Source of the DNA: Minwuiaceae bacterium
GTDB taxonomy: Bacteria > Pseudomonadota > Alphaproteobacteria > Minwuiales > Minwuiaceae
Direction: 5' to 3'
Assembly (NCBI GenBank): GCA_028278525.1
Contig: JANQEE010000068.1
Coordinates: forward strand, 1-36,973
Length of the DNA: 36,973 nucleotides
Notes under the pieces: generated by a model
The model's database searches: none
What the model saw: only the letters and a program-made list of their open reading frames with translations
What the model was told of the DNA's origin: nothing
Program-made: the position numbers and the translations under genes
Shown here: piece by piece, positions 23,479-32,813 of the stretch
Numbering within the stretch: the first letter of the stretch is position 1
Layout: each line of letters starts with the position of its first letter

Positions 23479-24558
23479 CTACCCCTTCCCGCCTTGAATG
23501 CCGTGCAGCAGGTCGGCTTTTGTGATGATGCCGATATCCACATTGCCGCTGTCGGTCACGATGATCGGGCCGTCGGTCTCGACGGCGACGTCGATCAGGT
23601 TGTCCAGGTCGGTGTCTTCCGTGACGCGCGGTGCCGTATCCAGGCTGTTGCCGCCTTTACTCTTATAGGCATCGATCGATCCCATGATCGAATGGGCGAA
23701 GACCAGTTTCAGCCGCGAGATGCCGGCGACGAAATCGGCCACGTAATCGTCCGCCGGCTGGGTCACGATGGTTTCCGGCGTGCCGATCTGAACGATCACG
23801 CCGTCCTTCATGATCGCGATCCGGTCGCCGATCCGGATGGCCTCGTCCAGGTCGTGGGTGATGAACACGGTGGTTTTCTTCAGCCGCGCCGACAGGTCCA
23901 TGAACTGATCCTGAAGCTGTCGCCGGATCAGCGGGTCCAGCGCGCTGAACGGCTCGTCCATCAGCAGGATATCCGGGTCGGCGGCAAGCGCCCGGGCCAG
24001 GCCGACGCGCTGTTGCATGCCGCCGGACAGTTCGTGCGCGAACTTGTCCTCCCAGCCGGTCAGTTCGACGATCGCCAGCGACCGTTCGGCGACGTCCCAG
24101 CGCTCCATCTTGCTCATGCCCTGGACTTCCAGGGGCAATGCCACGTTGTCGCGCACCGTGCGGTGCGGCAGCAGCGCGATGTTCTGGAACACCATGCCGA
24201 TCTGGTTGGCGCGCAGCAGGCGAAGCTCTTCCTCGCCTTTGGCCATGACGTCGGTGCCGTTGATCAGGATTTCGCCGGCGGTCGGTTCCAGCAGTCGGTT
24301 GATGTGGCGAACCAGGGTGGACTTGCCGCTGCCGGACAGGCCCATGACGCAGAATATTTCGCCTTGGCGGACCTCGAAGTTGGCGTCGGCGACGCCGACG
24401 ACGCAATCGAAGCGTTCGAAAACTTCCGCTTTGCCGATGCCCTCGGAGCGTATCGCCGCCAGGGCTTCCGATGCGCGATCCCCGAAAACCTTCCAGACAT
24501 TGCGCAATTCGATGACCGGGTTGTCGATCGTCTTGCCTCCCATAAAGCCATTTTGCAT
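23479..24558 (-). CDS. proV: ABC transporter ATPase, glycine betaine/proline type (ProV)
   Basis: A 359-residue ATPase that drives the ProW permease. Walker A GLSGSGKST (73-81), signature LSGGMQQR (177-184), Walker B ILLMDEP (198-204) and a C-terminal region with a degenerate CBS-type segment (DNLIDVAVETDGPIIVTDSG). CBS domains in OpuA-type transporters sense ionic strength; only one clear half is visible here. The first ATG (24558) lies 4 bp from a perfect LacI-type palindrome and has no Shine-Dalgarno sequence. First gene of the leftward proVWX operon. Confidence 0.95.
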   Translation of the reverse strand: MQNGFMGGKTIDNPVIELRNVWKVFGDRASEALAAIRSEGIGKAEVFERFDCVVGVADANFEVRQGEIFCVMGLSGSGKSTLVRHINRLLEPTAGEILINGTDVMAKGEEELRLLRANQIGMVFQNIALLPHRTVRDNVALPLEVQGMSKMERWDVAERSLAIVELTGWEDKFAHELSGGMQQRVGLARALAADPDILLMDEPFSALDPLIRRQLQDQFMDLSARLKKTTVFITHDLDEAIRIGDRIAIMKDGVIVQIGTPETIVTQPADDYVADFVAGISRLKLVFAHSIMGSIDAYKSKGGNSLDTAPRVTEDTDLDNLIDVAVETDGPIIVTDSGNVDIGIITKADLLHGIQGGKG

Positions 24559-24561
24559 GGC

Positions 24562-24577
24562 ATGTAAACGTTTACAT
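24562..24577. promoter_or_regulatory. perfect 16-bp LacI-family operator palindrome
   Basis: ATGTAAACGTTTACAT is a perfect palindrome with the central CG typical of LacI/GalR operators. It lies between proV and lacI, and overlaps the predicted proV transcription start, so a bound repressor would block that operon. It is also 103 bp upstream of the lacI start and may serve autoregulation. Confidence 0.85.
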
Positions 24578-24579
24578 AA

Positions 24580-24609
24580 AGATTAGGGCTGATTGCGTAA
24601 GAAAATCAA
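24580..24609 (-). promoter_or_regulatory. predicted proV promoter
   Basis: On the minus strand TTGATT (24604-24609) and TAATCT (24580-24585) are separated by 18 bp. The expected start falls inside the 24562-24577 palindrome, about 15 nt before the proV ATG. Confidence 0.55.
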
Positions 24610-24679
24610 GTGCGTTTTGACAACTATGGCGTTGTGGGTATCTTTAGGGTGTAACCGTTTTCAGTTTATTGGTGAGGCT

Positions 24680-25762
24680 ATGCCACGGGCAAAGTCCGAT
24701 AGCGGTTCCCCCGGACGGTCGGCGTCGGGCGTTCGCGACGTGGCGCGTATGGCCGGGGTGTCGACGGCAACGGTATCCCGCACCTTCAACCAGCCGGAAC
24801 GGGTGTCGTTGGAAGTACGCGCCCGGGTTCTGGCGATTGCCGCGCAGCTGAACTACGTACCCGATCCGGCCGCGCGGGCGCTCGTCTCGCAAAAGAGCCA
24901 CCGCATCGGTGTGTTGCTGCCGACCGTGCAGAATTCGATCTTCGCCCAGTTTGTGGAGGCGTTGCAGAAACGGCTTCGCGCCGCCGGCTATGCGGTGTTG
25001 ATCGGCGTTTACGAGTTCGACGAGAAGCTGGAATTCGAAGAAGCGCGTGGCCTGATCGAAGCGGGCATCGATGCCTTGGTGCTGACCGGCGCGCGCCGGT
25101 CGGCCGAGCTTCGCGACATGATCGCCGCGCGCCGGCTGCCCTGTGTCCTGACCAGCATCCACATCCCCGGCGACGATCACGCGCCCTGCGTCGGCTACGA
25201 CAACCGGGCCGGTACCAAGGCGGCGGCCGGATACCTGCTCGATTTGGGGCACCGGGACATCGGCATGATGGAATGGCCGGCCGCGCGCAACGATCGCGCC
25301 GAGCTGCGCCGCCAGGGTGTCGAGGACGCGCTGGCGGAGCGTGGCCTGACCCTGCCGCCGGAACGCGTCGTCGAATGCAGCTTTACCGTCACCGAAGGGC
25401 GTGCCGCCCTGCGTCACCTCCTTAGGGTGGCGCCCGAGATTACCGCGGTCGTCTGCGGTAACGACGTGCTGGCGATCGGCGCTCTGCTGGAGGCCCAGGC
25501 AATGGGCATCGACGTGCCGGGGGACCTCTCCATAACCGGATACGACGGCCTGGAAATGGCGAGCCAGATGATCCCATCGCTGACTACCGTCCATGTGCCC
25601 ATGGACATTATCGGCGCGCGCACGGCCGAGACGTTGCTGGCAATGCTGGCGGGCGACGTCGTGCCGCGCAACGACACCATTGCGACCAACCTGATCGTCC
25701 GCGACTCGACCGCGCCGCCGCGGCCGTTGGTGAAAAAATCAAATAAAATTTCAATTGCGTGA
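24680..25762 (+). CDS. LacI-family transcriptional repressor
   Basis: A 360-residue repressor with the LacI helix-turn-helix and hinge at the N-terminus (VRDVARMAGVSTATVSRTFN and later YVPDPAARAL) and a periplasmic-binding-protein-like sensor domain (IGVLLPTVQNSIFAQF, then VCGNDVLAIGAL and SITGYDGLEMA). I start at ATG 24680, with GGTGAGG upstream; the frame is open to 24593. It faces the divergent proVWX operon with a perfect LacI palindrome between them. The inducer is probably the imported substrate or a catabolite. Sugar-type LacI proteins are common, so use for an amine would be less usual. Confidence 0.93.
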   Translation: MPRAKSDSGSPGRSASGVRDVARMAGVSTATVSRTFNQPERVSLEVRARVLAIAAQLNYVPDPAARALVSQKSHRIGVLLPTVQNSIFAQFVEALQKRLRAAGYAVLIGVYEFDEKLEFEEARGLIEAGIDALVLTGARRSAELRDMIAARRLPCVLTSIHIPGDDHAPCVGYDNRAGTKAAAGYLLDLGHRDIGMMEWPAARNDRAELRRQGVEDALAERGLTLPPERVVECSFTVTEGRAALRHLLRVAPEITAVVCGNDVLAIGALLEAQAMGIDVPGDLSITGYDGLEMASQMIPSLTTVHVPMDIIGARTAETLLAMLAGDVVPRNDTIATNLIVRDSTAPPRPLVKKSNKISIA

Positions 25763-25766
25763 AATT
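25747..25766. promoter_or_regulatory. 7-6-7 inverted repeat upstream of the XRE-cupin gene
   Basis: AATTTCA and TGAAATT form a perfect dyad around ATTGCG. It overlaps the lacI stop codon, sits in an AT-rich patch, and lies 67 bp before the XRE-cupin gene. It is a candidate autoregulatory operator of that regulator. Confidence 0.45.
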
Positions 25767-25832
25767 CTTTCTGGCAATCGCCGCGGCCGGTCGCCATAAT
25801 TCTCCAAAGCAGTATGCGAATGGAGCGTTCGA

Positions 25833-26432
25833 ATGGCGTCCACGGCATCGGCCCGTCAGACATCGCCGGAAATCCCGACCAGTGCGGAAGCGCTCGGCAA
25901 CGATCTGCGCGCGCTGCGTAAATCCAAGGGCCTGACCCTCACGGAACTGGCGCTCCGCGTCGGTCGCTCGGTCGGCTATGTCAGTCAGGTCGAACGCGGG
26001 CTTTCCGAGGTTTCCATCGGCGACCTGCGTAAGTTCGCCAACGCGCTCGGCGTGCCGGTCGGCTGGTTCTTCGTCCACGACACGATGGACGAGAACGAGG
26101 TCGGCTATGTGGTGCGTGCGGATGCCCGGCGGGTGATCGGCAGCGCCGATTCCGGCCTGATGGAAGAGCTGCTGTCGCCGGACTTAAGCGCCCCGTTCGA
26201 AATGCTGCGCAGCGTGTTCGAACCCGGCGCTGAAATGCTGGACGAACAAAGCCGCGATACGGACGAAGCCGGCTACATCGTCTCGGGCGAGCTGGAGCTT
26301 TGGATCGGCGAGCGGCATTTTCATCTGCATGCCGGCGACAGTTTCCGGTTCAAGCGGGAACCCTACCGTTGGCGCAATCCGGGCAACCAGCAGGCGGTCG
26401 TGATCTGGGTGATCGCGCCGCCGGTCTACTAA
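25833..26432 (+). CDS. XRE-family regulator with C-terminal cupin domain
   Basis: A 199-residue transcription factor with an XRE helix-turn-helix (about residues 25-80, with LTELALRVGRSVGYVSQVERG) joined to a cupin_2 sensor domain (about 125-195, with EAGYIVSGELELWIGERHFHL and GDSFRF). Such proteins regulate catabolism of amino acids, polyamines and methylated amines, binding a small ligand in the cupin barrel. It is 12 bp upstream of the first FAD/GcvT gene of the locus, so it is likely its local regulator. Start ATG 25833. Confidence 0.93.
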   Translation: MASTASARQTSPEIPTSAEALGNDLRALRKSKGLTLTELALRVGRSVGYVSQVERGLSEVSIGDLRKFANALGVPVGWFFVHDTMDENEVGYVVRADARRVIGSADSGLMEELLSPDLSAPFEMLRSVFEPGAEMLDEQSRDTDEAGYIVSGELELWIGERHFHLHAGDSFRFKREPYRWRNPGNQQAVVIWVIAPPVY

Positions 26433-26444
26433 GGGAGCGGTGTC

Positions 26445-28871
26445 ATGAGCGATCTGCCGAGCCATGCCCGTATCGTAATTGTCGGCGGCGGCGCCGTCGG
26501 GACCAGCACGCTTTACCATCTCGCCAAGATGGGCTGCACAGACGCCGTCCTGATCGAAAAGAACGAGCTCACCTCCGGCTCCACCTGGCATGCCGCGGGC
26601 AACTGTCCGAACTACTCGGGCGCCTGGAACATGATCAGGTTGCAGAACTACTCCATGGACCTGTACGCGCGGCTCGGCGACGAGGTCGATTATCCCATCG
26701 ACTATCACGTGACCGGCTCGGTTCGCCTGGCCCATACCAAAGATCGCATGGACGAGTTCCGCCATGTCGCCGCCATGGCCCGGCATCAGGGGCTCGAGTT
26801 CGAAGTCGAGACACCGGCGGAGCTGGTGGAACGCTATCCGTTCGTCGAACTGCACGACCTGGAGGGCTCGCTCTGGGATCCGCGCGACGGCTATATCGAC
26901 CCCGCGCAATTGACCCAGGCCTTCGCCAAGGGCGCGCGCGATATGGGTGCGAAGATCGTCCGTTTCTGCACCGTCACCGGCATCGACCGCACCGATGGCG
27001 GCGACTGGCGGGTGACCACCGATAAAGGCACGGTCGGCTGCGAAATCGTCATTAACGCCGCCGGCTACCGTGCCGCCGAAATCGGCCGCATGGTCGGCCG
27101 GGACGTGCCCAGCGTCGCCATGTCGCATCAGTATCTGGTGACCGAGACCGTGCCGGAACTGGCCGACCTGCCCGGCAAGCTGCCGCTGCTGCGCGACCCG
27201 GACGACAGCTATTACTTGAGGCCGGAACGGGACGGCCTGATCCTCGGCCCCTACGAGTGGCAGGCGACGCCCCATTGGCTGGAGGGGATGCCGGAGGACT
27301 TTTCGTTCCAGCTCTATCCCGACGATCTCGACCGGCTGGAATGGTACATCGAAAGAGCCTGCGAACGCGTGCCGGTGCTGGGCAACGCCGGCATCACCAA
27401 GGTGATCAACGGCCCGATCCCCTATACGCCCGACGGCAATCCGCTGATCGGCCCGGCGCCGGGGCTCACCAACTTCTACGAATGCTGCGTGTTCTCGTTC
27501 GGCATCGCCCAGGCCGGCGGCGCCGGCAAGACCATGGCCGAGTGGGTGTTGGAGGGCGAGCCGGAATGGGACATGTGGGTGGTCGACCCGCGCCGCTACA
27601 CCGATTTCGCCACCAAGTCCTACAACGTCGCCAAGGCGGTCGAGCTTTATCAGCACGAATATGCCATCGGCTTTCCGTTCGAAGAACGGCCTGCGGGCCG
27701 GCCGGCCAAGACCTCGCCGGTCTATGCGCGGCTGGCGGCCAAAGGCGCGATGTTCGGCGCCCGCGGCGGTTGGGAGCGGGCTGTCTGGTTCCCGCGCGAA
27801 GGCGAGGAAGCCCGGCAGGAACTCACCTACCACCGGCCCAACTGGTTCGACGCGGTCGCCGAGGAATGCCGCGCCGTCCAGGAAGCGGCCGGCATTCTCG
27901 ACCTCACCGGTTTCGCCACCTTCGAACTGAAGGGCGCCGGCGCGGCCGACTGGCTGACCGGCATGATCGCCGGGGCGCTGCCGAAGCCGGGCCGGATCAT
28001 GCTCGCCTATTTCTGTTCGCCGGACGGCGGCGTGGTCACGGAAATGACGATCACCCGCTTCGCCGACGACCATTTCTGGCTGATCGGCCCGGCGGCGGGC
28101 GAATGGCACGACCGCGACTGGCTGATGCGCCACCGCCCCGTCGACGCCGCCTTCGATATCGAGAACATCACCGCCGCCTGGGGCACCCTGGTCCTCGCCG
28201 GGCCCAGCGCCCGGGACGTGCTGGCCCGGGTGACGGAGACGGATCTCTCCAACGACGCCTTCCCCTGGCTGACCCACCAACCGATTGAGATCGGCATGGG
28301 CCGTGGCGTGGCGATCCGCGTCAACTATGTCGGCGAACTCGGCTGGGAAATCCGCATGCCGATGGAGAACCTGTTAGGCACCTACGATGCGCTCTGGTCC
28401 GCCGGCGCGGCCTTCGGCATGCGCGATTTCGGTATGTACGCCATGGAATCCCTGCGGCTGGAGAAATGCTACCGCGCCTGGAAGCAGGACCTGGCCAGCG
28501 AATACACCCCGCTGATGACCTCGCTCGACCGGTTCGTCCGGCTCGACAAGCCCGACTTCATCGGGCGCGACGCCCTGGTCGAACAGCAGCAGGCCGGCGT
28601 GCCCGAACGCTTCGTGCCCCTGATCGTCGAAGCGCAAGGCGCCGACGCTCCGTTCTGTTCCACGGTCTGGAAAGGGCGGGAGAAAGTCGGTCTGGTCACG
28701 TCCGGCGGCTACGGCCACAGGATCGGCAAATCGATCGCGCTGGCCTACCTGCGGACCGACCTGGCGGTCGAGGGCGAGGCGCTGGAGATCGAAATCCTGG
28801 GCAACCGCTGCGCCGCCGTGGTCGCGCGGGAGCCGTTGTACGACCCCGACAACGAACGCTTGAGATCGTGA
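26445..28871 (+). CDS. FAD-dependent oxidoreductase / GcvT fusion, dimethylglycine oxidase/dehydrogenase type (1)
   Basis: An 808-residue flavoenzyme. N-terminal FAD domain with GGGAVG (14-19) and His49 in ELTSGSTWHAAG, the motif in which His carries covalent FAD in dimethylglycine oxidase and sarcosine dehydrogenase. C-terminal GcvT folate domain with NYVGELGWEIR and final YDPDNERLR. Reaction expected: oxidative N-demethylation, with the methylene group passed to tetrahydrofolate. GGGAGCGG precedes the ATG. It lies 12 bp after the regulator and 17 bp before a paralogue. Two such enzymes in tandem fit two consecutive demethylations or two subunits. The exact amine is unknown. Confidence 0.92.
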   Translation: MSDLPSHARIVIVGGGAVGTSTLYHLAKMGCTDAVLIEKNELTSGSTWHAAGNCPNYSGAWNMIRLQNYSMDLYARLGDEVDYPIDYHVTGSVRLAHTKDRMDEFRHVAAMARHQGLEFEVETPAELVERYPFVELHDLEGSLWDPRDGYIDPAQLTQAFAKGARDMGAKIVRFCTVTGIDRTDGGDWRVTTDKGTVGCEIVINAAGYRAAEIGRMVGRDVPSVAMSHQYLVTETVPELADLPGKLPLLRDPDDSYYLRPERDGLILGPYEWQATPHWLEGMPEDFSFQLYPDDLDRLEWYIERACERVPVLGNAGITKVINGPIPYTPDGNPLIGPAPGLTNFYECCVFSFGIAQAGGAGKTMAEWVLEGEPEWDMWVVDPRRYTDFATKSYNVAKAVELYQHEYAIGFPFEERPAGRPAKTSPVYARLAAKGAMFGARGGWERAVWFPREGEEARQELTYHRPNWFDAVAEECRAVQEAAGILDLTGFATFELKGAGAADWLTGMIAGALPKPGRIMLAYFCSPDGGVVTEMTITRFADDHFWLIGPAAGEWHDRDWLMRHRPVDAAFDIENITAAWGTLVLAGPSARDVLARVTETDLSNDAFPWLTHQPIEIGMGRGVAIRVNYVGELGWEIRMPMENLLGTYDALWSAGAAFGMRDFGMYAMESLRLEKCYRAWKQDLASEYTPLMTSLDRFVRLDKPDFIGRDALVEQQQAGVPERFVPLIVEAQGADAPFCSTVWKGREKVGLVTSGGYGHRIGKSIALAYLRTDLAVEGEALEIEILGNRCAAVVAREPLYDPDNERLRS

Positions 28872-28888
28872 GAGGCTGAGTTTGACCC

Positions 28889-31360
28889 ATGAGTAATTTC
28901 CCCGACCACGCCCGGGCCGTCGTCATCGGCGGCGGCGTCATCGGCTGTTCGGTGGCGTTTCACCTGGCGAAGCTCGGCTGGACCGACGTGGTGTTGCTGG
29001 AACGCAAGCAGCTCACCTCCGGCACCACCTGGCATGCGGCGGGCCTGATCGGCCAGCTCCGGGCCACCCAGAACATGACCCGGCTGGCGAAATACTCTTC
29101 CGACCTCTATCTCGGGCTGGAGGCCGAAACCGGCATCGCGACCGGCTATAAGCAGAACGGCTCCCTCGCGCTTGCCTTGACCGGCGAACGGCTGGAGGAA
29201 CTGAAGCGCGGCGCCTCCATGGCCAAGATGTTCGATCTGGAGGTCCAGGTTCTTACCGCCGCCGAATGCCGCGAGATGTATCCGATGCTGGAAGCGGACG
29301 GCGTCGAAGGCGGCGTGTTCCTGGCCAAGGACGGCCAGGCCGATCCGGCCAACATCGCGCTGGCCCTGGCCAAGGGCGCCCGCATGGCAGGCGTGAAAAT
29401 CTTCGAAAACACCAAGGTCACGGCGATCCACCAGGCGGATGGCCGCGTCACCGGCGTCAAGACCGACCAGGGCGACATCCAGGCCGACTGCGTCGTCAAC
29501 TGCGCCGGCATGTGGGGGCGGGAGGTCGGCGCCATGGCCGGCGTCAACGTGCCGCTGCATGCCTGCGAGCATTTCTACATCCTGACCGAGGCGATCGCGG
29601 ATCTGCCGCGCGACCTGCCGGTGCTGCGGGTGCCGGACGAATGCGCCTACTACAAGGAAGACGCCGGCAAGCTCCTGGTCGGCGCGTTCGAGCCGACCGC
29701 CAAACCGTGGGGCATGGACGGCATATCGGAAGACTTCTGCTTCGATCAGCTGCCCGAGGATATCGAGCATTTCGAGCCGATCCTGGAGGCGGCGGTGCGG
29801 CGGCTGCCGATTCTGGAGACCGCCGGCATCCATACCTTCTTTAACGGGCCGGAAAGCTTCACGCCGGACGACCGCTACCTGCTCGGCGAAGCGCCGGAAC
29901 TCGCCAACTTTTACGTCGCGGCCGGCTTCAACTCGATCGGCATCCAGTCCGCCGGCGGCGCCGGCAAGGCTCTGGCCGAATGGATGGAGGCCGGCGAGCC
30001 GCCGTTCGATCTCTGGGACGTCGACATCCGGCGCATGCAGCCGGTGCAGGGCAACCGCACCTATCTGTTCGAGCGGTCGAAGGAAACCCTCGGCCTGCTC
30101 TATGCCGACCATTTCCCGTTCCGCCAGTACGCCTCCGCGCGCGGCATTCGGCAATCGCCGCTGCACGAACGCCTGGCGGCCCGCGGCGCCTGCTTCGGCG
30201 AGGTCGCGGGGTGGGAACGTCCCAACTGGTTCGTGCCCGCGGAAGACCGCGCCCGCGGCGTTAAGCCGGAATACCGTTATTCCTGGAAGCGGCAGAACTG
30301 GTTCGACTACGCCGCCGCCGAACATCGCGCCGTCCGCCAGGCCGTCGGGCTGTTCGACATGACGTCCTTCGCCAAGTTCCGGGTCGAAGGCCGCGATGCC
30401 GAAGCCGTCTTACAGCGCATTTCCGCCAACGACATCGCCGTGGCGCCGGGCCGTATCGTCTACACCCAGTGGCTCAACGGGCGGGGCGGGATCGAGGCCG
30501 ACCTGACCGTCACGCGGTTGACGGAAACGGCATTCCTGGTGGTGACCGCGCCGGCGTCCGCCGTGCGCGACCTCGCCTGGCTGAGGCGTCATATCCCGGA
30601 CGATGCCCATTGCATCGCCACCGACGTCACCGGCGCGGAGGCGGTGATCTGCGTGATGGGGCCCAATGCGCGCCGTCTGCTGCAGCCGCTGACCGGTACC
30701 GATCTCTCGAACGAGGCCTTTCCGTTCGGCACCGCGAAAGACATCGAACTCGGCATGGCCCTGGTCCGGGCGCACCGGATCTCCTATGTCGGCGAACTGG
30801 GCTGGGAGCTTTACGTGTCGTCCGACATGGCGCGCCATGTCTTCGACACGGTCGTCGAGGCCGGCGAGGGCCACGATCTCCACCTCTGCGGCATGCACAC
30901 GCTGGATTCCTGCCGCATCGAGAAGGCCTTCAGGCATTTCGGCCACGACATATCGGATGAGGATCACGTGCTGGAAGCCGGCCTCGGCTTCGCCGTCAAG
31001 GTCGACAAGGCGGCATCCCGCTTCGGCGACTTCTTCGGCCGGGACGCGGTGATGAGCCGCAAGCAGCAGGGCTTGTCCAGGCGGCTGATCCAGTTCCGGC
31101 TTAGCGATCCGGAGCCCCTGCTCTACCATAACGAACCGATTTGGCGCGACGGCAGGATTGCCGGTTATGTCGCCTCGGGCAATTACGGGCATCACCTTGG
31201 CGCGGCCATCGGCCTCGGCTACGTCGCCTGCGATGCCTCGGAAAAGGCGGCCGAAATCCTCGGGTCCCGGTACGAAATCGAAATTGCCGGAGACCGGGTT
31301 GTCGCCGAGGCGAGCCTAAAGCCGCTTTACGACCCCAAATCGGACCGTATGCGCATGTAA
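28889..31360 (+). CDS. FAD-dependent oxidoreductase / GcvT fusion, dimethylglycine/sarcosine dehydrogenase type (2)
   Basis: An 823-residue paralogue of the preceding gene. GGGVIG (14-19), His49 in QLTSGTTWHAAG, GcvT domain with SYVGELGWELY and final YDPKSDRMR. Both domains are complete and colinear with the upstream enzyme. The 17-bp gap implies one transcript. It is closer in its N-terminal motifs to the 26445 enzyme than to the 7381 enzyme. A gap of 133 bp separates it from the aminotransferase. Confidence 0.92.
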   Translation: MSNFPDHARAVVIGGGVIGCSVAFHLAKLGWTDVVLLERKQLTSGTTWHAAGLIGQLRATQNMTRLAKYSSDLYLGLEAETGIATGYKQNGSLALALTGERLEELKRGASMAKMFDLEVQVLTAAECREMYPMLEADGVEGGVFLAKDGQADPANIALALAKGARMAGVKIFENTKVTAIHQADGRVTGVKTDQGDIQADCVVNCAGMWGREVGAMAGVNVPLHACEHFYILTEAIADLPRDLPVLRVPDECAYYKEDAGKLLVGAFEPTAKPWGMDGISEDFCFDQLPEDIEHFEPILEAAVRRLPILETAGIHTFFNGPESFTPDDRYLLGEAPELANFYVAAGFNSIGIQSAGGAGKALAEWMEAGEPPFDLWDVDIRRMQPVQGNRTYLFERSKETLGLLYADHFPFRQYASARGIRQSPLHERLAARGACFGEVAGWERPNWFVPAEDRARGVKPEYRYSWKRQNWFDYAAAEHRAVRQAVGLFDMTSFAKFRVEGRDAEAVLQRISANDIAVAPGRIVYTQWLNGRGGIEADLTVTRLTETAFLVVTAPASAVRDLAWLRRHIPDDAHCIATDVTGAEAVICVMGPNARRLLQPLTGTDLSNEAFPFGTAKDIELGMALVRAHRISYVGELGWELYVSSDMARHVFDTVVEAGEGHDLHLCGMHTLDSCRIEKAFRHFGHDISDEDHVLEAGLGFAVKVDKAASRFGDFFGRDAVMSRKQQGLSRRLIQFRLSDPEPLLYHNEPIWRDGRIAGYVASGNYGHHLGAAIGLGYVACDASEKAAEILGSRYEIEIAGDRVVAEASLKPLYDPKSDRMRM

Positions 31361-31493
31361 CAGTCGCGTGGCGGTGCGGCAATGTTTCGAATAGGTGCAC
31401 GCATGATTGCCGAGAATGCGGTTTTCAGCGCGGTGGCAATGGGCAGAGAATTCGTTCAGTCGGCAGAAAATCTATGATCCGGGAGGCGAGCAT

Positions 31494-32813
31494 ATGACCG
31501 TTCAATCACACCCCAATTCCTTAACCGAATACTGGATGCCGTTCACCTCGAACCGGCAGTTCAAATCGAATCCCCGGCTGATCACCGGCGCGTCCGGCAT
31601 GTATTACACCAGCCACCATGGCAATCAGATCGTCGATGGCAGCGCCGGCCTGTTTTGCGTGGCCGCCGGGCACGGTCGTGTCGAGATTGCGGACGCCGTT
31701 CGCGACACGTTGATTAACCTGGATTACGCCCCCGCGTTTCAGCACGGCCATCCGCAGCAGTTCGAACTGGCGCGGCGTCTGGCCGAAATCCTGCCGGGCG
31801 ATCTGAATCACGTCTTCTTCACCAACTCCGGCTCGGAATCCGTCGACACCGCGCTCAAGATCGCCATCGCCTATCACAAGGCGCGCGGCGAGGGCACGCG
31901 CACCCGTTTCATCGGCCGGCAGCGGGCCTATCACGGCGTCAATTTTGGCGGCCTTTCCGTGGCCGGCATAGGTTCCAACAAGAAGGCGTTCAATCTGGGC
32001 CTGCCGGGCGTCGCCCACATGCGCCATACCGGACTGCCCGACCATTACCGCAAGATCGGCCAGCCGGAGACCGGCGCGGAACTGGCCGACGACCTGCAGG
32101 GCTTCGTCGACACTTACGGTCCGGAAAACATCGCCGCCTGCATCGTCGAGCCTATGGCCGGTTCGACCGGCTGCTTTGCCCCGCCGAAGGGCTATCTCGA
32201 ACGGCTGCGCGAAATCTGCGACACCCACGGCATCCTGCTGATCTTCGACGAGGTGATCTGCGGGTTCGGCCGCACCGGCCATCAGTTCGGCGCCGATGCG
32301 TTCGGCGTGGTGCCGGACATGATCACCATGGCCAAGGCGCTGACCAACGGCGTCGTGCCGATGGGCGCGGTCGCCTGCAGCGAAGCCATCTACGACGGTC
32401 TGGTCGAGGCGGCGCCGGATTGGGGCGTCGAACTGATGCACGGCTACACCTATTCCGGCAGCCCGGTCGCCGTCGCCGCCGGTCTGGCGACCCGCGATAT
32501 CTTCGAGCGTGAGGGCCTGGTCGAACGGGCGGCGAAAATGACGCCGGAATTCCTCTCCTGCATGGAGGGTCTCTCGGACATCCCCGTCGTGAACGACATC
32601 CGCGGCTACGGCATGCTCGGCGGCATCGACATCGCGCCGCTGGACGGCATGCCCGGCAAGCGCGGCGTGAAGATGACGCAGGACTGCTTCGAAGAAGGCG
32701 TGATGATCAAGATGACCGGCGATGCCTGCCTCGTCTCGCCGCCGCTGGTGGCCGAAAGCGCGCATCTGGACGAGATCTTCACAAAGCTGCGCCGCGTCCT
32801 CTTGAAGCAGTAG
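31494..32813 (+). CDS. class III aminotransferase, beta-alanine:pyruvate (omega-amino acid) type
   Basis: A 439-residue PLP enzyme that transaminates terminal amino groups, with pyruvate as acceptor. NSGSE (111-115) binds the phosphate, FDEVICGFGRTG has Asp252 for the pyridine nitrogen, and Lys281 in MAKALTNG forms the Schiff base. EYWMPFTSNRQFKSNPRLI and the following sequence resemble omega-amino acid:pyruvate transaminases. Start ATG 31494 has GGGAGG 8 nt upstream; an earlier in-frame start at 31407 is less likely. It is the last gene of the demethylase operon. Likely substrates are beta-alanine, GABA or taurine after N-demethylation; GABA and taurine aminotransferases are related alternatives. 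Confidence 0.9.
   Translation: MTVQSHPNSLTEYWMPFTSNRQFKSNPRLITGASGMYYTSHHGNQIVDGSAGLFCVAAGHGRVEIADAVRDTLINLDYAPAFQHGHPQQFELARRLAEILPGDLNHVFFTNSGSESVDTALKIAIAYHKARGEGTRTRFIGRQRAYHGVNFGGLSVAGIGSNKKAFNLGLPGVAHMRHTGLPDHYRKIGQPETGAELADDLQGFVDTYGPENIAACIVEPMAGSTGCFAPPKGYLERLREICDTHGILLIFDEVICGFGRTGHQFGADAFGVVPDMITMAKALTNGVVPMGAVACSEAIYDGLVEAAPDWGVELMHGYTYSGSPVAVAAGLATRDIFEREGLVERAAKMTPEFLSCMEGLSDIPVVNDIRGYGMLGGIDIAPLDGMPGKRGVKMTQDCFEEGVMIKMTGDACLVSPPLVAESAHLDEIFTKLRRVLLKQ

Noticed and set aside
26184..28280. 698-codon minus-strand open frame
   Set aside because: Antisense shadow of the XRE-cupin and FAD/GcvT genes, with no domain motif.
28745..30325. 526-codon minus-strand open frame
   Set aside because: Antisense shadow of the third FAD/GcvT gene.
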